Positions 1 through 5,758 of a stretch of DNA of 5,758 bases are shown here, piece by piece; position 1 is the stretch's first letter, and each line of letters begins with the position of its first letter. This stretch comes from Bacteroidales bacterium (GTDB lineage Bacteria; Bacteroidota; Bacteroidia; Bacteroidales; JAAUTT01): contig JAAUTT010000341.1 in NCBI GenBank assembly GCA_012031335.1, positions 1-5,758 of the forward strand, read 5' to 3'. Under the pieces are notes generated by a model. The model was not told the origin of the DNA and searched no databases. It was given only the letters and a program-made list of their open reading frames with translations. Both the position numbers and the translations under genes were made by a program.

Positions 1-467
1 GGTTTAATAATTGGTGTTGGATTTGCCATGTGTATAATCCCAGGAATTTACCTTGGCATTTCACTTTCGATGTTAATCCCTATTATGATCATAGAAAACC
101 AGGGGTTTGGTTACAGTTTTCACGTTCGTTCGATTTAACGCACAAACAATGGTGGTGGACATTTCTGATTATTTTCGTATACATAGTCCTCGTTTTCGTA
201 TTTTATATGATAGTATCCATCCCCACATTTCTTTTTGGAATGAAAGACCTTTTCAGTCTTCAGAATCCTGAAGAAATAAATGAAAAGATGTCCAGTTTCC
301 TGATTATTTACAATGCTTTAGCAACAATATCAAGTAGTTTTGTTGCAGTTATACTGCATGTTGCCATTCTTTTTCAATATTTCAATATTGTCGAATTGTA
401 CGAAGGTCACACGCTTTCTCATAAAATAGACCAGCTTACCAGGGATGAAGCAACCAGAACCGAATAA
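1..467 (+). CDS. Multi-pass membrane protein, C-terminal part (5' truncated by window, frameshifted)
   Basis: The gene enters from the left edge and ends at TAA 465-467. The reading starts in frame 1, with a hydrophobic stretch holding IIPGIYLGISLSM and IIENQGFGYSF, and meets a stop at 136-138. Frame 3 continues with SRSFDLTHKQWWWTF and two more hydrophobic segments. Adding one T to the four-T run at 117-120 joins them as GYSF-SRSFDL, giving about 155 residues with three membrane segments and a charged cytoplasmic tail. The layout (PGIYL, an acidic residue, a (S/R)RSF motif, then WWxTF) resembles the glycerophosphodiester phosphodiesterase membrane-domain/DUF4013-like proteins that often precede DUF4129 genes in Bacteroidota; that family link is from memory of the pattern. 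Its last 23 bases overlap the DUF4129 gene, suggesting translational coupling. The ATG at 30 is not the real start, because the upstream in-frame reading is in another frame. Function is unknown. Confidence 0.72.
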   Translation, partial: FNNWCWICHVYNPRNLPWHFTFDVNPYYDHRKPGVWLQFSRSFDLTHKQWWWTFLIIFVYIVLVFVFYMIVSIPTFLFGMKDLFSLQNPEEINEKMSSFLIIYNALATISSSFVAVILHVAILFQYFNIVELYEGHTLSHKIDQLTRDEATRTE

Positions 468-1147
468 ACTATTTCTTCTTTTTGTTTCCCTGTTTATCTT
501 TTTTACCAATGCTTCGGGGAAACAAGTGCTTATTATGGATTCCACTGTAGTTCATGAAATTACTGTTCCTCAAAGTATTATTGAAGAATACAGGGCCGAC
601 GAGGACTTCCAGTATTCGGATATCGTTATTGCTCCCGGCTTTTTTGACCGGATACTTCGCTGGTTAAGTGAGATTCCCGGAATTCAGTATCTGGTTGGAT
701 CTACACCCATTGTTATTTATATAATTCTGGGAATTGCCTTTATAGTATTACTTTTTGTCTTACTGGGAAGTAAGTTTCAGGGAATTTTTATCAGAGAAGG
801 TAATGGCGCGGGTATTAATATAACGGAAAGTGAAATATCCGAGCACATTCAGTTGGATAAACTCCTTGATGAATCCATAAAAAAACGCAATTACAACCTG
901 GCGGTGAGGTATTTATATCTAATACTTCTAAGACAATTGAATCAAAAAAAGCTTATAAAATTACCAACCGGGTAAAACCAATTTCGAATATACCGATGAG
1001 CTGACCGACAAAAATATTGTTCCCCAGTTTAAGGTAATAACCCGTAACTATGAATATGCCTGGTACGGACAATTTACCATCGACGAAAATAATTACAGTG
1101 AGATATCATCGGAGTTTCAGAGTTTAATAAGGAAGCTGAATGATTAA
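445..1147 (+). CDS. DUF4129 domain-containing membrane protein (frameshifted)
   Basis: The start at ATG 445 is preferred because it includes a hydrophobic signal or anchor segment (residues 9-21, LFLLFVSLFIFFT); the next ATG (535) would lose it. A short extracytoplasmic part contains EEYRADEDFQY and FFDRILRWL, typical of Bacteroidota DUF4129 proteins. A transmembrane helix follows at about 88-108, then a cytoplasmic helical region (LDESIKKRNYNLAVRYLYL). The frame stops at 973-975, but frame 2 continues from about 959 with YQPGKTNFEYTDEL and then NYEYAWYGQF, the hallmark C-terminal DUF4129 block (N..Y..EL...YE..WYG). Removing one base in the AAAATT run at 957-962 fuses both halves into 233 residues ending at TAA 1145-1147. 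It overlaps the previous gene by 23 bases and the next by 8. The family is often encoded beside MoxR and DUF58 genes. Its biochemical role is not established; it is probably a membrane component of the same complex or pathway. Confidence 0.85.
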
Positions 1148-2348
1148 GAAAATATTAACCATAATATTCTTGGTGGTTTTAATTACATTTTATCTGGTTA
1201 CTGAACTAACCAGGAAAAAGGCAATTAACTGGGAACAGAACTTTAATGGTGTCAGCAAAGACCCATATGGCTGTTACATACTTCGGAAAACCCTCGAAAC
1301 CAGCGATTCTTTGCTTTTTATCCGCTCGTCGTGGAAAACACTTTACGAAAGTCTCCCTTCTTTGAAAAGTGGCAAGACCAAAACCCTCCTTATAATTACC
1401 GATAAATTTGACGCTGACAGCCTCGATCTCTCCACAGCCTATACTTTTGTCGGGGAGGGAAATAACATTTTCATCTCTTCCTATTCTTTTGGTAAGAGAT
1501 TTTGCGATTCCCTTAATTTCAAAACAGAATCGGTGAGTATAGCTTCCTTCAAATCGAATACCGATAGCTTCAACCTCACTAATCCTTATTTGCAATTAAC
1601 TAACAAAGCCACATACCAGGGAATTTCGCCCAACACGTTCGACGAAATAGATACAGCCAACCATACTGTTCTTGGTGCGAATTATCAGAAAAAAGCCAAT
1701 TACATCAGAATACCTTATGGATCGGGGGCTTTTTACCTTCATACACAACCCCTTGTCTTTACTAACAATCATATTCTAAATTCAAATTCCGAATATCCAT
1801 TCAGGGCAATATCCTATTTTAAAAATACTGCCTTTATCTGGGACAATTATTATAAACCCAGGAATAGCCTTATTTACAACGAAAGCCGAACACCTTTTCG
1901 CTATCTGCTTAGTCAGGATGCATTAAGGGCAGCCCTTTACCTTTCTTTGTTAATCATTTTTATCTATTTCCTTATTGGTAGTAAAAGAAAACAAAGGTTT
2001 ATACCTGTTTTTCAGCAACCCGAAAACTCGACAGTAAAATTTGTTACAACCATTGCCAGGCTATATCAGGGACAACCCGATTATAAAAAAATGGCTGTCA
2101 AAAAATTTATTTACCTAAAGGAAATGGTTCATTCGCGCTATAGCATTAAGTTAGATGAAAATGACGCTCAAACTGCCATACATTTATCTGAAAAAACAGG
2201 GTTCCCGCTTGAAAAAATTAAAGAATTATTTTCAATATACAGGCGAATTGAAGCAAGTATCTCCATTGATGATATAACCCTTAGGACCTTCGCAAAACTG
2301 GCAGACCAGATTTACGAGCTTGAAAACATAACAATTGTTAAAAATTAA
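1140..2348 (+). CDS. DUF4350 domain-containing membrane protein
   Basis: This intact 402-residue protein starts at an ATG overlapping the last 8 bases of the DUF4129 gene. Residues 4-22 form an N-terminal membrane anchor. WEQNF..VSKDPYGCYIL (31-48) is the typical DUF4350 start, where the 'PYG' segment precedes the first helix. The extracytoplasmic middle part (about 60-250) has alternating strands and helices (KTLLIITDKF, NNIFISSYSFG, IPYGSGAFYLHTQPLVFTNN), consistent with a glutamine-amidotransferase-like fold; I see no obvious catalytic Cys-His-Glu set. A second membrane helix lies at about 263-280 (ALYLSLLIIFIYFLIG). It is followed by a basic stretch (SKRKQR) and a cytoplasmic helical tail of about 120 residues (TVKFVTTIARLY onward). 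The positive-inside pattern puts the middle domain outside the cytoplasm. The gene sits between DUF4129 and MoxR, as in many Bacteroidota. The family has no proven function; a scaffold or sensor role linking the envelope to MoxR is inference. Confidence 0.88.
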   Translation: MIKKILTIIFLVVLITFYLVTELTRKKAINWEQNFNGVSKDPYGCYILRKTLETSDSLLFIRSSWKTLYESLPSLKSGKTKTLLIITDKFDADSLDLSTAYTFVGEGNNIFISSYSFGKRFCDSLNFKTESVSIASFKSNTDSFNLTNPYLQLTNKATYQGISPNTFDEIDTANHTVLGANYQKKANYIRIPYGSGAFYLHTQPLVFTNNHILNSNSEYPFRAISYFKNTAFIWDNYYKPRNSLIYNESRTPFRYLLSQDALRAALYLSLLIIFIYFLIGSKRKQRFIPVFQQPENSTVKFVTTIARLYQGQPDYKKMAVKKFIYLKEMVHSRYSIKLDENDAQTAIHLSEKTGFPLEKIKELFSIYRRIEASISIDDITLRTFAKLADQIYELENITIVKN

Positions 2349-2383
2349 TTACGAAATTTTAAACCACATTTACCTGTTCCATC

Positions 2384-3348
2384 ATGTTTGAAACCGAATT
2401 GATCTCACAGAATTAAATCTGGCTGCCGACAAAATCCGGCAGGAAATTGGCAAAGTAATCGTTGGTCAGGCCGACCTGGTAAATTTGATGCTCACGGCCA
2501 TACTTGCTGATGGTCATATCCTCATCGAAGGTGTTCCCGGTGTTGCAAAAACGCTGGCCGCCAAACTAATGGCCCGTTCTCTATCGGTCCGCTTTTCCCG
2601 TATTCAGTTTACTCCCGACCTTATGCCGTCGGATGTAACCGGCACCAATGTTTATAATGTTAATACATCGCAGTTTAGCTTCAATAAAGGGCCGGTTTTT
2701 TCGAATCTGGTTCTGATTGATGAGATAAACAGGGCTCCGGCCAAGACGCAGTCAGCTTTGTTCGAAGTAATGGAAGAACGGCAGATAACCTCCGATGGTA
2801 AAACATATCCTATGGACAAGCCCTTTATTGTGATTGCAACCCAAAACCAATTGAACATGAAGGCACGTACAGGCTACCTGAAGCGCAGCTCGACAGATTT
2901 TTATTTAAAATTGAAGTAGACTACCCTAATCTGGCCGAAGAAGAAGAAATATTAAGAAGAACCCAGGAAAGAAAGGGTTCCCGCGAAATAGATGATGTTA
3001 CCTCTGTAGTTTCTCAGGAAGAAATTATCCGCTACCAGGCTATCGTTAAAGAAATTCGCGCCGACATTTCGGTTCAACAATATATAGCTCAAATAGTAAC
3101 AAAAACACGAAATAATAACTCGCTATACCTGGGAGCGTCTCCAAGGGCATCGGTTAACATTCTGAATGCAGCCAAGGCATTGGCAGCCATTAACGGTCGC
3201 GACTTTATCACTCCGGAAGATGTGCAGTATGTTGTTTACCCGGTATTACAGCACCGTGTAATTCTGACACCCGAAAAAAGAACTCGAGGGCAAAAGTGCA
3301 GCAGGTATTATTCGAAATATCGTTCAATCGGTTGAAGTACCCCGATAA
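2384..3348 (+). CDS. MoxR-family AAA+ ATPase (three frameshifts)
   Basis: Corrected for three single-base indels, this reads as a 321-residue MoxR ATPase, the normal length. It starts at ATG 2384 (MFETE); one base is missing in GAATT at 2396-2400, after which frame 1 gives [13 protein letters not shown] and KVIVGQ. One base is missing near 2843-2848, turning ATQNQLNM into the expected [22 protein letters not shown]. One extra A in the run 3274-3279 breaks [14 protein letters not shown]. Corrected landmarks: Walker A GVPGVAKT (50-57), Walker B LVLIDE (109-114), sensor 1 ATQNP (152-156), LPEAQLDRF (165-173) and sensor 2 GASPRAS (251-257). All key ATPase residues are present. It lies 35 bases after DUF4350 and 5 bases before DUF58. 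MoxR proteins are cytoplasmic, oligomeric, chaperone-like ATPases that usually act with a vWA or DUF58 partner on membrane or metallo-proteins. A conceptual start at TTG 2485 would lose the conserved N-terminal helix and is rejected. The substrate is unknown. Confidence 0.93.
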
Positions 3349-3353
3349 TTCCG

Positions 3354-4688
3354 ATGAGAAAGTTCTATTCCTCTATATTCTTTAGCCCAAAGTTTTATTG
3401 GGTATTTATGGGAATCATCCTGTTGTTTCTCACAGGGTATTTCGTTAACCTGGTTTTTGTGATTGCCAAAATCAGCTTTCTTGCTTTTTTGGTTATTCTG
3501 GTAATTGATTTCATTTTACTGTATTTTACAGGAGGACAAATCATTAGCAATCGCGAAACTCCTGAAAAACTCTCGAATGGGGATGTTAACGATGTTTCAT
3601 TAACCATTACCAACACCTTCAAATTTCCGGTAGAAATTGAAATTATCGATGAACTTCCTGTTCAGTTTCAGGCAAGGGATTTCTCTATTCGCTGTCACTG
3701 TAACCCCGGTGAAGAAAAAAACTTTAAATACACATTAAAACCCTTGCAGCGGGGAGAGTATCATTTTGGACTGATAAGAGTTTTCACAGGAACTTTCTTT
3801 GGAATGTTTATACGGCGTTTCAGCAGCGAAAGACAGGCTATGGTCAAAGTCTATCCTTCCTTCCTGCAAATGCGCAAATATGAGTTACTTGCCGTTTCGA
3901 ACCGGCTCGAAGAAATCGGTATTAAAAAAATCCGAAAAATAGGAATTCAAAATGAATTCGATCAGGTAAGAGACTATGTTACCGGCGACGATTACCGCAC
4001 TATGAACTGGAAAGCTACTGCCCGCAAAGGCAATCTGATGGTAAATCAATATCAGGATGAGAAATCTCAGGAAGTATATTGCCTGATAGATATGGGCAGG
4101 GTAATGAAAATGCCATTCGAAGGATTGACCTTGCTCGATTATGCCATAAATGCAAGTCTTGTAATTTCCAACATTGCCCTGAATAAACATGATAAAGCAG
4201 GAATTGTACCATTCAGTAACAGAACGGAAACAATGCTTCAGGCCGACCGCAGGCATACTCAAATGAATAAAATACTGGAACTGCTGTATAATCTGGAGAC
4301 AAATTTTCTGGAGCCGAATTATGAATTATTATATACCCTGGTTCGAAGAAATATCAAACAAAGGTCGCTCCTGGTTCTTTTTACCAATTTCGAAAGTCTG
4401 CCTTCGATGCAGCGTATCTTGCCCATGCTGAAAAAGCTTGCACGCAATCACCTGTTGCTAACAGTGTTTTTTCAAAATACCGAGTTAAACAAGCTTCTTT
4501 TACCACAGGAACATAAGCTCGAAAATGTGTACAATTCGATTGTTGCCGAAGGTTTTATTTTCGATAAGAAACTAATCGTTAAAGAACTGCAGAAAAATGG
4601 TATTCAGGCATTGCTTACCGAACCCAGGAACCTGAATGTTAATGTTATTAATAAATATCTGGAATTTAAATCCATTGGACTGATATAA
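3354..4688 (+). CDS. DUF58 domain-containing membrane protein (vWA-like)
   Basis: This intact 444-residue protein starts 5 bases after the MoxR stop, so the two are almost certainly co-translated. Two membrane helices (about 14-34 and 38-58) form an N-terminal hairpin. A beta-rich region follows (NRETPEKLSNGDVNDVSLTI, then LKPLQRGEYHFG). The DUF58 signature FDQVRDYVTGDDYRTMNWKA and ARKGNLMVNQYQDE spans 202-235. After it comes a von Willebrand A-like fold: strand YCLIDMGRVM (242-251), LLDYAINASLVISN (260-273), KAGIVPFS (281-288) and LLVLFTNFES (339-348). The metal-site motif is DMGRV where canonical vWA domains have DxSxS, so the MIDAS site is probably incomplete. DUF58 proteins are encoded next to MoxR ATPases and are thought to be their membrane partners; direct biochemical proof is sparse. 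It is the last gene of the operon, with a hairpin 29 bases downstream and no BatA/BatB genes following. Confidence 0.92.
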   Translation: MRKFYSSIFFSPKFYWVFMGIILLFLTGYFVNLVFVIAKISFLAFLVILVIDFILLYFTGGQIISNRETPEKLSNGDVNDVSLTITNTFKFPVEIEIIDELPVQFQARDFSIRCHCNPGEEKNFKYTLKPLQRGEYHFGLIRVFTGTFFGMFIRRFSSERQAMVKVYPSFLQMRKYELLAVSNRLEEIGIKKIRKIGIQNEFDQVRDYVTGDDYRTMNWKATARKGNLMVNQYQDEKSQEVYCLIDMGRVMKMPFEGLTLLDYAINASLVISNIALNKHDKAGIVPFSNRTETMLQADRRHTQMNKILELLYNLETNFLEPNYELLYTLVRRNIKQRSLLVLFTNFESLPSMQRILPMLKKLARNHLLLTVFFQNTELNKLLLPQEHKLENVYNSIVAEGFIFDKKLIVKELQKNGIQALLTEPRNLNVNVINKYLEFKSIGLI

Positions 4689-4717
4689 CAAACCTGCAGA
4701 ATACCTTATTGGGGTGT

Positions 4718-4745
4718 TTTAAGCATGGTTTTCACCATGCTTAAA
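4718..4745. terminator. Perfect hairpin between convergent genes, possible bidirectional terminator
   Basis: A perfect 12-bp inverted repeat (TTTAAGCATGGT / ACCATGCTTAAA) encloses a 4-base loop, TTTC on the + strand and GAAA on the - strand. It begins 29 bases after the DUF58 stop and ends 7 bases from the stop of the convergent SRPBCC gene, the place expected for a shared terminator. Neither side carries a real U-tract: on the + strand the arm is followed by CGCTGACC, on the - strand by ACACCCC. Termination is therefore likely but not certain, and it may instead protect 3' ends from exonucleases. Confidence 0.55.
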
Positions 4746-4752
4746 CGCTGAC

Positions 4753-5193
4753 CTATGCCAGAGATTTTGAATAAAGAAGATCTTTTAAGTTATTCAAAAC
4801 CTCTTTCCAGCTTTGTTCCGAATGGTTTTTCTTTTCTTCGTTTTCGATCCCATCCTGACTAATCACCAACAAAGTGCCATTGTCCGAGGGTTTTAATTCA
4901 TAAGTAATATTGGCGTAATTTTCTTCTGTATCGGGAGTGCCGCTAAATGAGCTCCAATAGTTATATACCAGTTTTTTCCCCGGAACTGACTCCAGGATGG
5001 TACCTTTATCCTCATAAGCCTGCCCTTCCCATTCTCCGGTAAACTTAACAGGGCTGCCCGCTTTCCAGTCCGATACAGCAGTGGTTCCAAAAAAATACTG
5101 CTTAATCATTCCGGGATCTGTAAGCGCTTTCCATACTTCTGCAAGAGAAACATTTAATTCTATCGATTGGTTTACTTCAAGTCCTTTTTTCAT
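4753..5193 (-). CDS. SRPBCC / AHSA1-like (START-fold) protein
   Basis: This intact 146-residue protein starts at the ATG complementary to 5191-5193, preceded by an A-rich stretch with no Shine-Dalgarno motif. It has the order of an AHSA1-type SRPBCC domain. A first strand (VNQSIELNVSLAEVWKALTDP, residues 7-27) leads into the DPGMIKQYFFG helix typical of these proteins. The central part is GSPVKFTGEWEG and GTILESVPGKKLVYNYW, followed by ANITYELKPSDNGTLLVISQDG. A C-terminal helix (SEQSWKEVLNNLKDLL, 125-140) closes the ligand cavity. It is soluble, with no signal peptide. The fold binds hydrophobic ligands or, in Aha1 itself, Hsp90; neither can be inferred for this protein. It lies 88 bases downstream of an AraC-type regulator on the same strand, and such pairs of small AHSA1 proteins with adjacent regulators are common. 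Regulation by that neighbour is plausible but unproven. Confidence 0.9.
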   Translation of the reverse strand: MKKGLEVNQSIELNVSLAEVWKALTDPGMIKQYFFGTTAVSDWKAGSPVKFTGEWEGQAYEDKGTILESVPGKKLVYNYWSSFSGTPDTEENYANITYELKPSDNGTLLVISQDGIENEEKKNHSEQSWKEVLNNLKDLLYSKSLA

Positions 5194-5214
5194 TTTGGTC
5201 TATTTTTAGTTTTC

Positions 5215-5222
5215 CAAATGTA
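5215..5222 (-). promoter_or_regulatory. Candidate Bacteroidota -7 promoter element before the SRPBCC gene
   Basis: On the - strand this reads TACATTTG, an exact match to the Bacteroidota -7 consensus TAnnTTTG. It lies 21 bases upstream of the SRPBCC ATG, which would leave a short 5' leader. A convincing -33 TTTG box at the usual distance is not visible: the nearest TTTTG is only about 7 bases upstream of the element. The site is inside the 88-base gap between the AraC and SRPBCC genes, so it would allow SRPBCC transcription independent of the regulator gene. Confidence 0.35.
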
Positions 5223-5281
5223 ATCAGCCCAAAACGGAAGTATTTATATAATCAGGATTAAAAAGTATACAAGAAGTAGTC

Positions 5282-5758
5282 TTATGTTTTCCGGATAGCT
5301 TTTGGCGGATGACCGAATTTTTCCTTAAAAGCTTTACTAAAATGCTGTGGGGATGAATATCCGAGATCGTAAGCAATTTCGGCAATGGACTGCCAGTTTG
5401 ATTCCAGTCGCTGTTTGGCAATATTTAAACGATAATCCGACAAGTAACCAAATACCGTTGTATTATAAGCCTCTTTGAACCCACGCTTTAATTTATATTC
5501 ATTAATGCCTGATTTGATAGCCAGCTCGCGTAAACTAGGTGGCATATCCATATGGTCAATCAGGTATTTCCGTACAAATTCGAAACGTTCCAGATCATCT
5601 TTCTTCTTTGTATACTGATAACCGGAATTATTAAGACGTGCAAAAGATTCGGCCTGCAATACCAAAAATTTCAAGACATTTTGATAAAAGAAAAGTTTTC
5701 TTGATACCTCCCGAAAACCGGCAATAAATTATTTCGTTTATCGCATTCAATAACTGAA
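5282..5758 (-). CDS. AraC-family transcriptional regulator, PchR-like, C-terminal part (5' truncated by window, frameshifted)
   Basis: The gene runs off the right edge and ends at TAA (complement of 5282-5284). The last ~100 residues are a complete AraC DNA-binding domain with two helix-turn-helix units: LRELAIKSGINEYKLKRGFK with NTTVFGYLSDYRL, and SIAEIAYDLGYSSPQHFSKAF with KEKFGHPP. The KLKRGFKEAYNTTVFGYL segment is typical of PchR-like regulators, which often respond to siderophores, but the ligand domain is mostly outside the window. Upstream the frame stops at 5729-5731, while another frame gives QLLNAINEIIYCRFSGGIK and SKCLEI, the normal linker of this family. Removing one A from the five-A run at 5664-5668 joins them as KCLEI-LVLQAESF, giving about 157 in-window residues. 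A start at TTG 5674 would be an artefact of that break. It probably regulates its own neighbourhood, possibly the SRPBCC gene 88 bases downstream. Confidence 0.88.

Noticed and set aside
371..395. AT-rich repeat CAATATTTCAATATTG
   Set aside because: It is within the membrane segment coding region of the first gene and is explained by codons for Gln-Tyr-Phe-Asn-Ile; there is no sign of a regulatory role.
30..467. Independent 145-residue gene starting at ATG 30
   Set aside because: Its first ~29 residues do not look like membrane protein, while frame 1 over the same bases gives a proper hydrophobic segment that joins it at about 117-120. The ATG is a by-product of the frameshift.
1206..1595. 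Long minus-strand reading frame opposite DUF4350
   Set aside because: It has no recognisable domain and lies fully antisense to a well-supported gene; it is a shadow of the real frame.
2845..2858. Programmed frameshift in the MoxR gene
   Set aside because: There is no canonical slippery heptamer in the zero frame and no obvious downstream pseudoknot. The other breaks in the same gene shift in both directions, and one added base restores the conserved ATQNPIE motif.
2485..2919. Short stand-alone AAA+ protein starting at TTG 2485
   Set aside because: It would lack the conserved N-terminal helix and the sensor 2 region; both are encoded directly up- and downstream in shifted frames.
3942..3960. 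Inverted repeat GAATTC-AAAAT-GAATTC
   Set aside because: It lies inside the DUF58 coding sequence, encodes conserved-context residues (IQNEFDQ), and is short enough to arise by chance in AT-rich DNA.
3885..4262. Minus-strand reading frame opposite DUF58
   Set aside because: The antisense frame overlaps the signature-bearing region of DUF58 and shows no protein-family features.

Overview
The window looks like chromosomal DNA from a member of the Bacteroidota. The evidence is AT-rich coding sequence, tightly packed or overlapping genes, starts without a clear Shine-Dalgarno motif, and a gene set typical of that phylum. A genus cannot be assigned from the sequence alone. Coding density is very high: no gene-free stretch exceeds about 90 bases, and there are no tRNAs, rRNAs, mobile elements or CRISPR arrays.

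The left four fifths (1-4688, + strand) is the distal part of one operon. In order it encodes the C-terminal part of a multi-pass membrane protein, a DUF4129 membrane protein, a DUF4350 membrane protein, a MoxR-family AAA+ ATPase and a DUF58 membrane protein with a von Willebrand A-like domain. Gene boundaries overlap by 23 and 8 bases, or are separated by 35 and 5 bases. This is a conserved but poorly understood MoxR/DUF58 module. The usual model is that the soluble MoxR ATPase works with the membrane-anchored DUF58 protein, and possibly with DUF4129 and DUF4350, as a chaperone-like or envelope-stress machine. No BatA/BatB-type vWA genes follow, so this is the DUF4129/DUF4350 version of the locus and not the full Bat operon.

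The right fifth (4753-5758, - strand) converges on the operon. It encodes a PchR-like AraC-family regulator (cut by the window edge) followed by a small SRPBCC/AHSA1 ligand-binding-fold protein. A perfect 12-bp hairpin lies between the two converging units and may act as a shared terminator.

The most striking property is that four of the seven genes are broken by single-base indels, six in all, at or beside short runs of identical bases. Each break is repaired by one base and then gives a continuous, family-typical protein. The MoxR gene alone carries three. The pattern points to residual sequencing or assembly errors more than to biological decay or programmed frameshifting. Corrected readings are given in each entry. 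I see no convincing evidence of a wholly new system; the main biological interest is the uncharacterised MoxR-DUF58-DUF4129-DUF4350 module.
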